Positions 27,167 to 36,135 are shown, counted from the first letter of the stretch. The stretch is 64,000 nt of DNA from Paenibacillus sp. FSL R7-0273 (GCF_000758625.1 NZ_CP009283.1:1871501-1935500), one strand, 5' to 3'. Numbers and translations are program-made. The notes: generated from the sequence alone by a model not told the origin.

Positions 27167-28042
27167 ATGCCTATGACCGGCAATACCACGAATACTGATA
27201 TGCTGCTGGGCGTCATGGGCGATCCGATTGCCCAGTCGAAATCCCCGCTGATGCATACCGCAGCGCTGAAGGCCCTGGGCATACCGGGAGCGTATGTACC
27301 GCTTCACATTGCTCCGGGGCAGCTCGGCGAAGCCGTACAGGCAATCCGTACGCTCGGGTTCCGCGGAATCAACGTGACCATACCGCACAAGATTGCGGTA
27401 ATGGAATATCTGGACCGGCTGGATGAGAGCGCACTTGCCGGAGGCGCGGTCAACACCATTGTCAATGACAATGGTGTGCTGACCGGCTACAATACCGACG
27501 GAATCGGCTATGTCCGTTCGCTGAAGGCGGAGGCCGCCCCTGAGCTGGCAGGTGCGCGCATTCTGGTGCTTGGCGCCGGAGGTGCGGCCAGAGGCGTCAT
27601 CAGTGCTCTGCTGCAGGAGAATCCGGCTTCTGTCGTGATTGCCAACCGTACGGCTGACAAGGCGCATGAGCTTGCGGCCTCGTGGCAGGCTGCAGGCTCA
27701 GTAACCGGAGTGTCTATGGAGGAGATTGCGGGGATTATCCCGGATTCTGATATTGTAATCAATACAACCTCTGTCGGGATGTATCCATATCCGGATGAGC
27801 TGCCGCTTGACCCGGGCCTGCTTCATAAAGGGCTTGTTGTCAGTGACCTGATCTATAATCCGCTGCGTACACGGCTGCTGGAGGAGGGCCTCAAGGCAGG
27901 CTGCAGCATTCATGGCGGCCTGGGGATGTTTATCTACCAGGGTGCCTACGCGCTCGAATACTGGACAGGCAGGGCTGCTCCGGTGGAGACTATGCGGCAG
28001 GCGATGCTTGAGGCCTTCGGAGTCAGCGAAGCCGACATGTAA
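27167..28042 (+). CDS. aroE: Shikimate dehydrogenase
   Basis: 291 residues; CAGGGGG precedes ATG 27167 (ATG 27173 is an alternative). The N-terminal catalytic domain shows MGDPIAQSKSPLMHTAAL (Ser pair for shikimate) and GINVTIPHKIAVMEYLD with the catalytic Lys. The NADP-binding fold has VLGAGGAARGVI, and NTTSVGMYP is conserved. It reduces 3-dehydroshikimate to shikimate in aromatic amino acid synthesis. Its place between yqeH and yhbY is conserved in Bacilli. Confidence 0.95.
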   Translation: MPMTGNTTNTDMLLGVMGDPIAQSKSPLMHTAALKALGIPGAYVPLHIAPGQLGEAVQAIRTLGFRGINVTIPHKIAVMEYLDRLDESALAGGAVNTIVNDNGVLTGYNTDGIGYVRSLKAEAAPELAGARILVLGAGGAARGVISALLQENPASVVIANRTADKAHELAASWQAAGSVTGVSMEEIAGIIPDSDIVINTTSVGMYPYPDELPLDPGLLHKGLVVSDLIYNPLRTRLLEEGLKAGCSIHGGLGMFIYQGAYALEYWTGRAAPVETMRQAMLEAFGVSEADM

Positions 28043-28103
28043 TGACTTAAATAGGGTAATAATAATGATATTAATATTTGTTAATTAAGGGGTTTGTTCA
28101 TTT

Positions 28104-28397
28104 ATGTTAACTGGTAAACAAAAACGTTATCTCCGCTCTTTGGCCCATCATCTAGATGCTGTCTTTCAGGTTGGTAAAGGCGGCGTTAACGACCATCTGA
28201 TCCGTCATGTTGAGGAAGCCATCGAAAAGCGCGAGCTGATGAAAATCAGCGTGCTGAATAACAATGCTGATGATCCGAAAGAAATCGGCGCAGCCCTCGC
28301 AGAGCAGTCCGGTTCAGAGCTGGTGCAGGTGATCGGCAAGACGATCGTGCTGTACAAGGAATCCCGCGACAACAAAACGATTGAGCTGCCGCGCTAA
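28104..28397 (+). CDS. yhbY: CRM-domain RNA-binding protein YhbY
   Basis: 97 residues, a single CRM/YhbY domain: LTGKQKRYLRSLAHHL, the GKGGVNDHLI loop typical of the RNA-binding face, and KTIVLYKESR at the end. It associates with pre-50S ribosomal particles in known bacteria. AAGGGG precedes ATG 28104. Confidence 0.95.
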   Translation: MLTGKQKRYLRSLAHHLDAVFQVGKGGVNDHLIRHVEEAIEKRELMKISVLNNNADDPKEIGAALAEQSGSELVQVIGKTIVLYKESRDNKTIELPR

Positions 28398-28433
28398 AGC
28401 TTTTTATCCGGATGATAAGAGGAGGTGCACCTC

Positions 28434-29036
28434 TTGAAGGTTGGAATCATGGGAGGAACCTTTGATCCTCTTCACATAGGCCATATGCTGGCGGCGGAAG
28501 CCGCCAGGGATTCGTATTCGCTGGATGAGGTCTGGTTCATGCCCTCGCATATCCCGCCGCATAAGCACGAGGCCGGCGCCTCCGGTGCAGACCGTCTGGC
28601 CATGGTAAAGTGTGCTGTGGAGGGAAATGAAGCATTCGGCATTCTCGACTGGGAAATTGTCCGCGGCGGTGTCTCCTATACTATTGAAACCGTACGCAGC
28701 CTGAGGCAGGAATATCCGCAGCATGAGTTCTATTTCATTGTTGGAGCGGATATGGTGGAATACCTGCCTAAATGGCACGGGATCCGTGAGCTGGTGGAGC
28801 TGCTGACCTTCATCGGTGTGGGGCGTCCCGGAACTCCGCTTGAGCTCACTGCCCTGCCGGATTTCATCTCAGGCAAGGTGCTGCTGGCGGACATGCCGCA
28901 GGTGGATATTTCATCAACGGCGCTCAGGTCAAGGGCGGCAAGCGGCCGCTCAATCCGCTATATGGTGCCTGAGCAGGTGTATGAATACGTGCAAAGGAGT
29001 GGATTGTATGGCTTACAGCCGCGAAGCGCTGATTGA
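28434..29036 (+). CDS. nadD: Nicotinate-nucleotide adenylyltransferase
   Basis: 200 residues from TTG 28434, 7 bp after AGGAGGTG; a GTG at 28425 lies inside the ribosome site and is rejected. The nucleotidyltransferase signature GGTFDPLHIGHM and the C-terminal ISSTALRSR motif are intact, and MPSHIPPHK and WFIVGADM-type FYFIVGADM are family hallmarks. It converts nicotinate mononucleotide and ATP to deamido-NAD. It overlaps yqeK by 29 bp. Confidence 0.95.
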   Translation: MKVGIMGGTFDPLHIGHMLAAEAARDSYSLDEVWFMPSHIPPHKHEAGASGADRLAMVKCAVEGNEAFGILDWEIVRGGVSYTIETVRSLRQEYPQHEFYFIVGADMVEYLPKWHGIRELVELLTFIGVGRPGTPLELTALPDFISGKVLLADMPQVDISSTALRSRAASGRSIRYMVPEQVYEYVQRSGLYGLQPRSAD

Positions 29037-29586
29037 GTCCGTCTCCGCCCAGATGCCGGACAAGCGCTGGCAGCATACGCTGGGTGTCATGGAGACTTCG
29101 GTCAAGCTGGCCAGGCATTACGGAGCCGATCCGGAGCGGGCCGAGACAGCGGCTATCCTGCATGATGTAGCCAAGTACTGGCCGGTAGAGCGGATGAAGG
29201 ACATTATTGTGCAGAACGGCCTTTCCGCCGAGCTGCTTCAGCATGACAAGCAGCTGTGGCATGCCGAGGTAGGCGCATTTGTTGCCGAGCATGAGTATGA
29301 GGTTACCGATCCCGGTATTCTGGGAGCAATCCGTTACCATACCTCAGGCCGCGAAGGAATGACTCTGCTGGAGAAGGTGGTCTGCCTGGCGGATTATATC
29401 GAACCGGGCCGTGATTTTCCCGGAGTGGACGAGATCCGTGAGAAATCTATGGTCAGCCTTGAAGAAGGGCTGATTGCCGGCTTTGATTCCACTATCAGCC
29501 TGCTGCTGCAGAAGCGCAGGATCGTATTTCCGCTTACCGTGCTTGCACGCAATGATTTAGTAAGAATACTGGAGGAAAAAATATGA
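29008..29586 (+). CDS. yqeK: HD-domain diadenosine tetraphosphatase YqeK
   Basis: 192 residues from ATG 29008, preceded by AAAGGAG inside the end of nadD. HD motif: His in RWQHTLGVME and HD in AAILHDVAKYWP, plus IRYHTSGREGMT and CLADYIEPGRDFPG, all standard for YqeK. Known members cleave Ap4A symmetrically to ADP. Its stop overlaps the start of rsfS. Confidence 0.95.
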   Translation: MAYSREALIESVSAQMPDKRWQHTLGVMETSVKLARHYGADPERAETAAILHDVAKYWPVERMKDIIVQNGLSAELLQHDKQLWHAEVGAFVAEHEYEVTDPGILGAIRYHTSGREGMTLLEKVVCLADYIEPGRDFPGVDEIREKSMVSLEEGLIAGFDSTISLLLQKRRIVFPLTVLARNDLVRILEEKI

Positions 29587-29930
29587 GTGTACAATCAAAC
29601 AAGCTGCTGGAACTGACTCTGAAGGCTGTCGAAGATAAAAAAGCAATGAACGTTGTCGCCTTGGATCTGCGCAGTGTATCCCCGATCAGTGATTATTTCA
29701 TCATCTGTCACGGTAACTCCGATACCCAGGTGCAGGCGATTGCCACCGAAGTGCGCAAAGTGGTGCATGAGGCCGGCGGTATTATCCGCGGAATTGAAGG
29801 CATGGATGCCGCCCGCTGGGTACTGATGGATCTTGGTGATGTAGTTGTCCATGTCTTCCACCGTGATGAACGGGAGTATTATAATATCGAGCGTCTCTGG
29901 TCTGACGCCAAGGTTGTGGAGACGGTATGA
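29583..29930 (+). CDS. rsfS: Ribosome silencing factor RsfS
   Basis: 115 residues. SPISDYFIICHGNSDTQVQA, DAARWVLMDLGDVVVHVF and REYYNIERLW are diagnostic of RsfS/YbeB/Iojap. It binds ribosomal protein L14 and blocks subunit joining when nutrients are scarce. ATGA overlaps join it to yqeK before and cvfB after. Confidence 0.96.
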   Translation: MSVQSNKLLELTLKAVEDKKAMNVVALDLRSVSPISDYFIICHGNSDTQVQAIATEVRKVVHEAGGIIRGIEGMDAARWVLMDLGDVVVHVFHRDEREYYNIERLWSDAKVVETV

Positions 29931-30838
29931 GTCTGATTGCAGGAACTATTGTTACACTGGAAGTGCTTCGTGAGGTTTCCCCCTACGGGTACTTCCTTGG
30001 TGCGGGTGACCAGGATGTCATGCTGCATTATACAGAGCTTGTCGGCAGTAAGCCCAAGATCGGTGCCAAGGTGGAAGTGTTTATCTTCTTTGACACGGAG
30101 GACCGGCTTGCCGCTACCATGAAAAAGCCGCTTCTGACGCTCGGCGAAATGGCGCTGCTTGAAGTGGCGGATATTCATCCCCGGCTTGGCTGCTTCCTGG
30201 AGATGGGGCTTGGTCGCCAGCTGCTTTTGCCGATCGGCGAGCTGCCTGAGCTGATTGAGCTGCGTCCGCAGATTGGCGACAAGGTATTCGTGCTGATGGA
30301 GCACGACAAGCAGGGACGGCTGCGCGCGAAGCTGGCCGGTGAGCAGGAGTTTGCTCCGCTGGCCTTTTCAGCACCGGAATCCTGGAAGGGTCAGAACGTT
30401 ACAGCAAGAGTGTACAGACCCCTGCAGATGGGCACATTCGTAATCATAGACGGCGGTGTACTTGGTTTTGGAGTAATCGGCATGATTCATTCCTCCGAAC
30501 GCAGCAGGCTGCTGCGCCTTGGAGAGCAGGTGGAAGCACGGGTCTCACATATCCGTGAGGACGGCCGCGTCAATCTGGCGATGACCCAGCGCAAGGAAAT
30601 CGGCCGGGATGTGGATTCCGCAGCCCTGCTGGACTTTCTGCAGACACGTCCGGGCGGGGCAATGCCTTACTCGGATGCTACACCTCCTGAGGTTATCAAG
30701 CAGCGCTTCGGAATCAGCAAGTCTGCGTTCAAACGGGCGATGGGCAAGCTGATGAAGGAAGGCCTGATTACCCAGAAGGAGAACTGGACTTACCTGGCCA
30801 AGCCGGAAGAAGGCGCTCCGGAACAGAATCAGGAATAG
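29927..30838 (+). CDS. cvfB: S1-like RNA-binding protein CvfB
   Basis: 303 residues: tandem S1-like OB domains (about 1-215; PYGYFLGAGDQDVMLHYTEL, HPRLGCFLEMGLGRQLLLPI, HIREDGRVNLAMTQRKEIG) and a C-terminal winged helix (IKQRFGISKSAFKRAMGKLM). The family affects virulence-factor expression in staphylococci and binds RNA. In B. subtilis the orthologue (yitL) lies elsewhere, so its place between rsfS and yqeM here differs. It overlaps rsfS by 4 bp. Confidence 0.92.
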   Translation: MSLIAGTIVTLEVLREVSPYGYFLGAGDQDVMLHYTELVGSKPKIGAKVEVFIFFDTEDRLAATMKKPLLTLGEMALLEVADIHPRLGCFLEMGLGRQLLLPIGELPELIELRPQIGDKVFVLMEHDKQGRLRAKLAGEQEFAPLAFSAPESWKGQNVTARVYRPLQMGTFVIIDGGVLGFGVIGMIHSSERSRLLRLGEQVEARVSHIREDGRVNLAMTQRKEIGRDVDSAALLDFLQTRPGGAMPYSDATPPEVIKQRFGISKSAFKRAMGKLMKEGLITQKENWTYLAKPEEGAPEQNQE

Positions 30839-30844
30839 AAAGCG

Positions 30845-31621
30845 GTGTGCGCATTGTCTTCCTACGGGAAATTTGCTTATGTATACGACGAACTGATGGC
30901 GGACATGCCGTATCCAGACTGGCTGGCCTTCGCGGAAGCCGCATGGGCTAAATACGGCAAGCCGCGGACCGTGGCTGAGCTTGGCTGCGGTACAGGCAGC
31001 ATTACGATCCCGCTGGCTGGAGCAGGCTATCATATGACCGGAATTGATCTCTCTTCGGATATGCTGTCTGTGGCCCAGCAGAAGATGGAGCGGCATCCGC
31101 AAGGACGCCGGTTTCTGCGTGAGGGCAGCGTGCGCTGGATCAGACAGGATATGACAGAATGGGAGCTGCCGGAGCCGGTCGATGCGGTCATTTCCTTTTG
31201 CGACTGCCTGAACTATGTGCTTGAGGAAAAGGATATTCAGGCAGTTCTGGCCCGGACCTATGCCGGACTGAAGCCTGGAGGGACATTCCTGTTCGATGTG
31301 CATCATCCGAATACGCTGGTGCGCTACGAGGAAGAGCAGCCCTTTGTGCTGGACGAGCCTTCGGTATCCTACATCTGGACCTGTGAGCTGGATGTGCCGC
31401 GCCGCGAGATTGAGCATCATCTGTCCATCTTTGCACGGGAAGAGGGAAGCGGCCTGTACCGCCGGTTTGAAGAGAGTCATGTGCAGCGCGCCTATGATCC
31501 TCAGTGGCTTACGGAGGAGCTGCGTAAGGCAGGCTTCAGCGAGGTGCAGCTGTATGCTGACTTTGAATGGCTTCCGGCGGATGACAGCGCGGAGCGCCTG
31601 TTCTATGTAGCTGTGAAATAA
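30845..31621 (+). CDS. yqeM: Class I SAM-dependent methyltransferase YqeM
   Basis: 258 residues. Motif I is VAELGCGTGSITIPLAGAGY, then GIDLSSDML, with DAVISFCDCLNYVLEE as motif II region. The YAYVYDELM-type N-terminus (FAYVYDELMADMPY) is typical of YqeM. The start is GTG 30845 or TTG 30854 (ribosome site weak in both cases). The methyl acceptor is unknown. It is the last gene of the yqe operon, 6 bp after cvfB; the comE genes that follow in Bacillus are not here. Confidence 0.9.
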   Translation: MCALSSYGKFAYVYDELMADMPYPDWLAFAEAAWAKYGKPRTVAELGCGTGSITIPLAGAGYHMTGIDLSSDMLSVAQQKMERHPQGRRFLREGSVRWIRQDMTEWELPEPVDAVISFCDCLNYVLEEKDIQAVLARTYAGLKPGGTFLFDVHHPNTLVRYEEEQPFVLDEPSVSYIWTCELDVPRREIEHHLSIFAREEGSGLYRRFEESHVQRAYDPQWLTEELRKAGFSEVQLYADFEWLPADDSAERLFYVAVK

Positions 31622-31640
31622 ACGTATGTAAGATAGAGGT

Positions 31641-31668
31641 CCTTACCCGCCGGGTGAGGGCTTTTTTA
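31641..31668 (+). terminator. Rho-independent terminator of the yqe operon
   Basis: CCTTACCC pairs with GGGTGAGG (one G-T pair) around a short GC loop, followed by GCTTTTTTA. Confidence 0.85.
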
Positions 31669-31743
31669 TATGTTCATCATTAAAAGAATCATTAAAGGGA
31701 ACCGGTCCTGCACTGCTGTACAGAACCGGCATCTTCCAACCTT

Positions 31744-31902
31744 TTACCGGTGCTCAAACAAGTCGATGGCACCCAGGACAATATGGGCCAGACCAAAGCC
31801 GAGTACGCCTGTCGCGGCCAGCTTATACTTGCTTCCCAGAAAAGCTGCGCCGGAAGCGGAAACTACGGTACCAAGAACAGTGGGAATCAGACCTTCGCGC
31901 AT
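31744..31902 (-). CDS. 52-residue small hydrophobic protein
   Basis: ATG 31902 has a good ribosome site (AAGGAGTG, about 7 bp upstream) and the frame runs 52 codons to TAA. The product is glycine-rich and hydrophobic, with two possible helices (IPTVLGTVVSASGAAFLG and GVLGFGLAHIVLGAIDLF) and an EHR tail. I do not recognise a family by name. It is convergent with yqeM. Confidence 0.7.
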   Translation of the reverse strand: MREGLIPTVLGTVVSASGAAFLGSKYKLAATGVLGFGLAHIVLGAIDLFEHR

Positions 31903-32396
31903 TCGAAACACTCCTTCTCGGTGGTATGGGAGACAAAGTTATTGTCCGCTCTTCCCATCCTGATTATGTATGGCTGATGCTGGAGCATGTTGTTTTAAAT
32001 GGATATAAAGGAAACAGGCCCGTTCTGCGCAGAAACTATCTTTTTCGGCAGCAATAAACCAATATTTTACTATTATTCAGAAGCTTTACCGGTTTTGTTC
32101 ACAAGAATCAGGAGCAAAGAAGCATCTTTTTCGCAATAAATTTGAGTTTTTTCCGCAAAAAGGCAGATAGTACACACAACTTTACAGAGCGGGGAAGAAA
32201 TAAAACGTTTTTTATGCCTCAAAAGTTTCTATTTCCTCTTTCAGCCGAATACATTATAACAGCCTAAAACATTTAATAAATGTGTAAAGGAGGGAGCGGC
32301 GCCAGCTGCCGGACCGCAGCCTAAGCAATAAGTTATTTTCCATCAGATTTGAGTTGTATCCGTTTACATTCTACTTTCTATACAGGAGGGTCATGC
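31903..32396. other. Intergenic control region, no gene seen
   Basis: An AT-rich stretch between divergent genes with no credible ORF. A perfect inverted repeat ACATTT-AAT-AAATGT (32269-32283) precedes AAGGAGGG (32287), which has no start codon at useful distance. A GC-rich patch follows at 32294-32330, then the ribosome site of the lipoprotein gene (AGGAGGG, 32383). A sugar-responsive promoter must lie here, but I could not define its boxes. Confidence 0.5.
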
Positions 32397-33734
32397 ATGA
32401 AAAACAAATGGCTGATTTCTTTACTGGTCGTATCCATGCTGGTGTTCTTGGCCGGCTGCGGCGGTAAGTCTAACTCAGGCAATTCCGGCGGAGAGTCCTC
32501 CGTCCTGAACGGCGGTGCCGGTGATGCGGCCACGGAGCTGTCCTATTGGACGTTTGTCGAGCTGCACGGGCAGCATTTTGAGAAAATGCTGGAGAAGTGG
32601 AACGCCGCCAATCCTGACCGGCAGATTAAGCTGAATGTAACCGTCATGCCGTACGATGATATGCACAACAAGCTGTCCATCGCTGTGCAGACGGGTGTGG
32701 GAGCGCCGGATATTGCCGATATTGAGCTCGGTAAATTCCCGGATTTCCTGGCCGGTGACCCGCAGCTGGAGCCGCTTAACGATGTAGCAGAGCCGTTTAA
32801 AGGTACGGTTGTGCAATCCCAGCTCGATCTCTACGCCAAGGAGGGCAACATCTACGGTTTATCCACCCACGTAGGGGCGACGGTCGCTTTTTATAATACC
32901 GAAATTCTTGATGAGGCCGGAGTGGATTACAAAAGCATCGTAACCTGGGATGATTTCAAAAAAGCGGGCATTCAGGTCTACGAAAAAACCGGCAAATACA
33001 TGGGCACCGCCGACACCAGTGCAATCTGGCAGGCTTCGCTGCTCCTGGCCCAGCAGGAATCAGACCTCACGGATGCTGACGGCAAGCCGCAGGTGAATTC
33101 TCCTGAGATGGTCAGAGCGATGACGATGCTGAAGGATCTGCAGGACAATCACGTCATTTCCACTATTGCCGGCGGGCAGCCGGATACGGAAGAGGCTTAC
33201 GGCGAGTATAACTCAGGCAACTATGCAGCCGCCTTTATGCCGCTGTGGCAGATGTCCCGCTACACCAACTATATGAAAGACCTGAGCGGTAAAATCGCCA
33301 TCGCCCCGTTGCCCGTCCTTGAAAAAGGCATGCACAGATCCTACGGCGGCGGCGGTACCGGAACAGTCGTGACCAAGACGGCTAAGGACATTCAGCTGGC
33401 AAAGGATTTTATCGCCTATGCAAAGCTGTCGCTCGATGCCAATATCGAAATCTGGAATACGCTCGGCTTTGACCCGATCAACATGAGCGTCTGGGATATG
33501 AAGGAGGTAACCCACAATCCGGAAAACCAGTTCGTCAAATATTTTGTCAACAACCCGTTTGATGTGCTGAACGAAATTAAAGAGGAGATCAATCTGATCA
33601 AATCGACCTCCGCCTCGCCTACGATCAATAATGTGCTGTGTACAGTGACGCTGAATGAGATTTTTGAGGACGGAAAAGATGTCCAGCAGGCGCTGGATGA
33701 TGCCCAGACGCAGATTGAACAGGAGCTGAAGTAG
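32397..33734 (+). CDS. ABC transporter sugar-binding lipoprotein
   Basis: 445 residues from ATG 32397 (AGGAGGG upstream); the in-frame ATG at 32349 has no ribosome site. The signal peptide ends in the lipobox LVFLAGC, with Cys21 lipidated. The rest is a family-1 extracellular solute-binding protein (SYWTFVELHGQHFEKMLEKW at the mature N-terminus; NWPxG-type ADxSAIWQ region). It captures an oligosaccharide outside the cell for the two permeases downstream. The ligand is unknown. Confidence 0.92.
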   Translation: MKNKWLISLLVVSMLVFLAGCGGKSNSGNSGGESSVLNGGAGDAATELSYWTFVELHGQHFEKMLEKWNAANPDRQIKLNVTVMPYDDMHNKLSIAVQTGVGAPDIADIELGKFPDFLAGDPQLEPLNDVAEPFKGTVVQSQLDLYAKEGNIYGLSTHVGATVAFYNTEILDEAGVDYKSIVTWDDFKKAGIQVYEKTGKYMGTADTSAIWQASLLLAQQESDLTDADGKPQVNSPEMVRAMTMLKDLQDNHVISTIAGGQPDTEEAYGEYNSGNYAAAFMPLWQMSRYTNYMKDLSGKIAIAPLPVLEKGMHRSYGGGGTGTVVTKTAKDIQLAKDFIAYAKLSLDANIEIWNTLGFDPINMSVWDMKEVTHNPENQFVKYFVNNPFDVLNEIKEEINLIKSTSASPTINNVLCTVTLNEIFEDGKDVQQALDDAQTQIEQELK

Positions 33735-33755
33735 CAGGTACGGTTACTCTTTGGG

Positions 33756-33776
33756 GCTGTCCACCCGGTGGGCAGC
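33756..33776 (+). terminator. Hairpin between binding-protein and permease genes
   Basis: GCTGTCCACC pairs with GGTGGGCAGC around a single base, with no long T-run. Such hairpins often protect the upstream mRNA so that the binding protein is made in excess. Confidence 0.55.
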
Positions 33777-33799
33777 TCTACTTTAAAGGAGCATTAGCC

Positions 33800-34696
33800 A
33801 TGATCAAAAACTTCCTTTATTCGCAAAAAGTAGCTCCCTATGTCTTCGTGCTGCCTTTTGTGCTCATATTCATCATCTTCTGGGTCTACCCGCTGCTGAG
33901 CTCGTTCGGCATGAGCTTTCAAAAGGTGACGCTCGGCCAGGAGGCCAGCTTTATTGGAGCGGATAACTACACCAAGCTGATGGGGGATACCATCTTTTTC
34001 AAAGCGGTACGCAACAGTGCGGTGTATATGATTCTGACTCTTCTGATCCTGATCCCGTTCCCGATGCTGTTCGCCGTACTGATCAACAGTAAAGCCATGT
34101 GGGGCCGTGAGTTTTTTAAATCCTCGTTCTTTTTCCCGGCGTTGACCTCGGTGGTGGTGGCGGGAACGATTTTCCGGCTGATGTTCGGGGAGATGGAGGG
34201 CTCGCTGATCAACAGCCTTCTGGGTATGTTCGGCGTGGAGCCGGTTAAATTTCTGAAGGGACAGACTACCGGTTTTGTTGCTCTGGTGGCGCTGGCGAGC
34301 TGGCGGTGGATGGGTGTGAACATGCTGTATTTTCTATCCGGACTGAAAAATATCCCTGACGACTACTACGAAGCCGCCTCAATTGACGGGGCATCCGCCT
34401 TCCAGCGGTTCACCCGGATCACCATACCTCTGCTGAAGCCGACGACGATTTATGTGCTTACGATCAGTATTTATGCCGGACTGGCCATGTTTATCGAGAG
34501 CATGATGCTCTGGAACGGGAATAACTCTCCCAAGAACATCGGGCTGACCATTGTCGGTTACCTGTACCGGCAGGGGATCGAAAAAAATAATCTCGGCTAC
34601 GCGGCTGCGGTCGGTATCGTGCTGCTCATCATCACTATGGTGATTAATCTGACCCAACTGGCGATCAGCGGGATGTTCAAGAAGGAGGAGGATTAG
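33800..34696 (+). CDS. CUT1-family sugar ABC transporter permease (MalF-like)
   Basis: 298 residues, six membrane helices (first at about 12-35). The EAA loop that contacts the ATPase is YYEAASIDGASAFQRFTRIT, with the conserved G. AAGGAGC precedes ATG 33800. It pairs with the next gene, 3 bp away, to form the membrane channel. No ATPase gene is nearby. Confidence 0.94.
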   Translation: MIKNFLYSQKVAPYVFVLPFVLIFIIFWVYPLLSSFGMSFQKVTLGQEASFIGADNYTKLMGDTIFFKAVRNSAVYMILTLLILIPFPMLFAVLINSKAMWGREFFKSSFFFPALTSVVVAGTIFRLMFGEMEGSLINSLLGMFGVEPVKFLKGQTTGFVALVALASWRWMGVNMLYFLSGLKNIPDDYYEAASIDGASAFQRFTRITIPLLKPTTIYVLTISIYAGLAMFIESMMLWNGNNSPKNIGLTIVGYLYRQGIEKNNLGYAAAVGIVLLIITMVINLTQLAISGMFKKEED

Positions 34697-34699
34697 AGA

Positions 34700-35533
34700 A
34701 TGAATACAGGGACGCTCCGTAAAATCCTCCTGTTTGCCTTTTTCAGTGTGCTGTGCCTGCTGATCCTCGTGCCTTTTTATGCTGTGACGATTGCTTCGTT
34801 CAAGCCCGGGGAGGATCTGATCCGCTACGGCCTTAATCTGCGTTTTGACCTGTCGGCGATGAGCCTGGACAATTTCGTCTTTCTGTTCACCGGGGAGCAT
34901 GCCTATTTCACCTGGTTTTTCAATTCACTGCTGCTGACAGTGGTACAGGTTGTATTGACGCTGCTGGTCAGCGCTACGGTTGCTTACGGCTTTTCGGCCT
35001 ATGAATTCAGAGGGAAAAACCTGCTGTTTGTCTGTGTGCTGCTCATTATGATGGTGCCGTTTGAGATTCTGCTGCTGCCGCTGTACACCTTGACGTTTAA
35101 TATGGGGCTGATGAACAGCTATTCGGCGATAATTCTGCCGGGTGTGGCGGGTGCGGCGACGATCTTTTTCTTCCGGCAGTATCTGCGGGGCATTCCCAAG
35201 GAGATGATTGCGGCCGGGCGGGTGGACGGGGCGAATGAATATGCGATTTATGCGCGCCTGATTCTGCCGGTGATGAAGCCGTCCTTTGCGGCGATGGCGA
35301 TCCTGAACGGGATGAACAGCTGGAACAACTTCCTCTGGCCGTTTATGGTGCTGAGTGATGAAAATAAATATACCCTGCCGATCGGCCTCAAGACGCTGCT
35401 CACTCCCTACGGTAACAACTACGATCTGTTGATCGTGGGCTCGTTTTTTTCCATTCTGCCGATACTGGCGCTGTTTCTCGGGTTTCAAAAGTATTTTATT
35501 GACGGAATGACGGCGGGTGCGGTGAAGGGGTGA
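34700..35533 (+). CDS. CUT1-family sugar ABC transporter permease (MalG-like)
   Basis: 277 residues, six helices, EAA loop MIAAGRVDGANEYAIYARLI, and the typical C-terminal FIDGMTAGAVKG. It partners the permease encoded just upstream. AGGAGGAT lies upstream within the end of the previous gene. Confidence 0.94.
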   Translation: MNTGTLRKILLFAFFSVLCLLILVPFYAVTIASFKPGEDLIRYGLNLRFDLSAMSLDNFVFLFTGEHAYFTWFFNSLLLTVVQVVLTLLVSATVAYGFSAYEFRGKNLLFVCVLLIMMVPFEILLLPLYTLTFNMGLMNSYSAIILPGVAGAATIFFFRQYLRGIPKEMIAAGRVDGANEYAIYARLILPVMKPSFAAMAILNGMNSWNNFLWPFMVLSDENKYTLPIGLKTLLTPYGNNYDLLIVGSFFSILPILALFLGFQKYFIDGMTAGAVKG

Positions 35534-35659
35534 GGCTGGTGAAGAGTGAGGCTAGTGAAGAGTGGGCAGGTAAAGGGCTATATGTCTAACCCGGCCTGCC
35601 CTTCGCCTGCCCCTAGGCAAGACAAGTATATTATATAGACCGGTATAAATTTAGCAGGC

Positions 35660-35693
35660 GGCTTACCTTGAGTGGTGGGCGGCTTGTTTTTTA
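35660..35693 (+). terminator. Probable terminator of the sugar transporter operon
   Basis: GCTTACC pairs with GGTGGGC (two G-T pairs), then GGCTTGTTTTTTAT. The stem is weak, but the T-run is clear and no other candidate lies between the stop at 35533 and the next gene. Confidence 0.5.
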
Positions 35694-35775
35694 TCTGCAA
35701 TTTCATTTGCTATCAGGATGGTTTTATTTTATTATTTGAATATATGGAAAAAATTACTTGGGTGCGGAGGACTAA

Positions 35776-36135
35776 ATGATGAAGCAAACTGTGCTTAACA
35801 TTACGTTATGTTTTGTGCTCATAGCAGCAGTAGTTACCATGCACGACGTATTTCCTGATTTCAGTTACAGGGTGCCTTTCACTGTACTGTTGGCACTGGC
35901 CGTGTTATATGTTTTTTCAAAAGCGGGAATCCAGAAGCCGGCATCGTACAAAGGGATTTCGCTTCTGTTCTTGTCTTTGTTTCTATTTACCTGTGTGTAC
36001 CATGCGGTTCTGTCGGCGGTAACCGGGGGCGGCTTGTTCGATAACAGCTACTGGATATTCCTGTGCGTTATCTACGTTTTGGCCTGGCTGCGGATGCGCT
36101 TCAGCTTCAAAGGAAATAGCGGTACTGCATTATAA
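35776..36135 (+). CDS. Small four-helix membrane protein of unknown function
   Basis: 119 residues; GGAGG lies 6 bp before ATG 35776. Four hydrophobic stretches (about 6-22, 33-48, 61-82, 90-106) leave few soluble residues. No motif is recognised. It is more AT-rich than its neighbours, is monocistronic, and has its own terminator. Confidence 0.75.
   Translation: MMKQTVLNITLCFVLIAAVVTMHDVFPDFSYRVPFTVLLALAVLYVFSKAGIQKPASYKGISLLFLSLFLFTCVYHAVLSAVTGGGLFDNSYWIFLCVIYVLAWLRMRFSFKGNSGTAL

Noticed and set aside
31670..31977. Plus-strand ORFs after the yqe terminator
   Set aside because: They lie antisense to the 52-aa minus-strand ORF, which has the better ribosome site and a membrane-protein composition; plus-strand products look random.
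32205..32225. cre site (AAAACGTTTTTTATG) before the sugar transporter
   Set aside because: It has the central CG, but lacks the conserved G and C of the consensus arms; AT-rich context makes a chance match likely.
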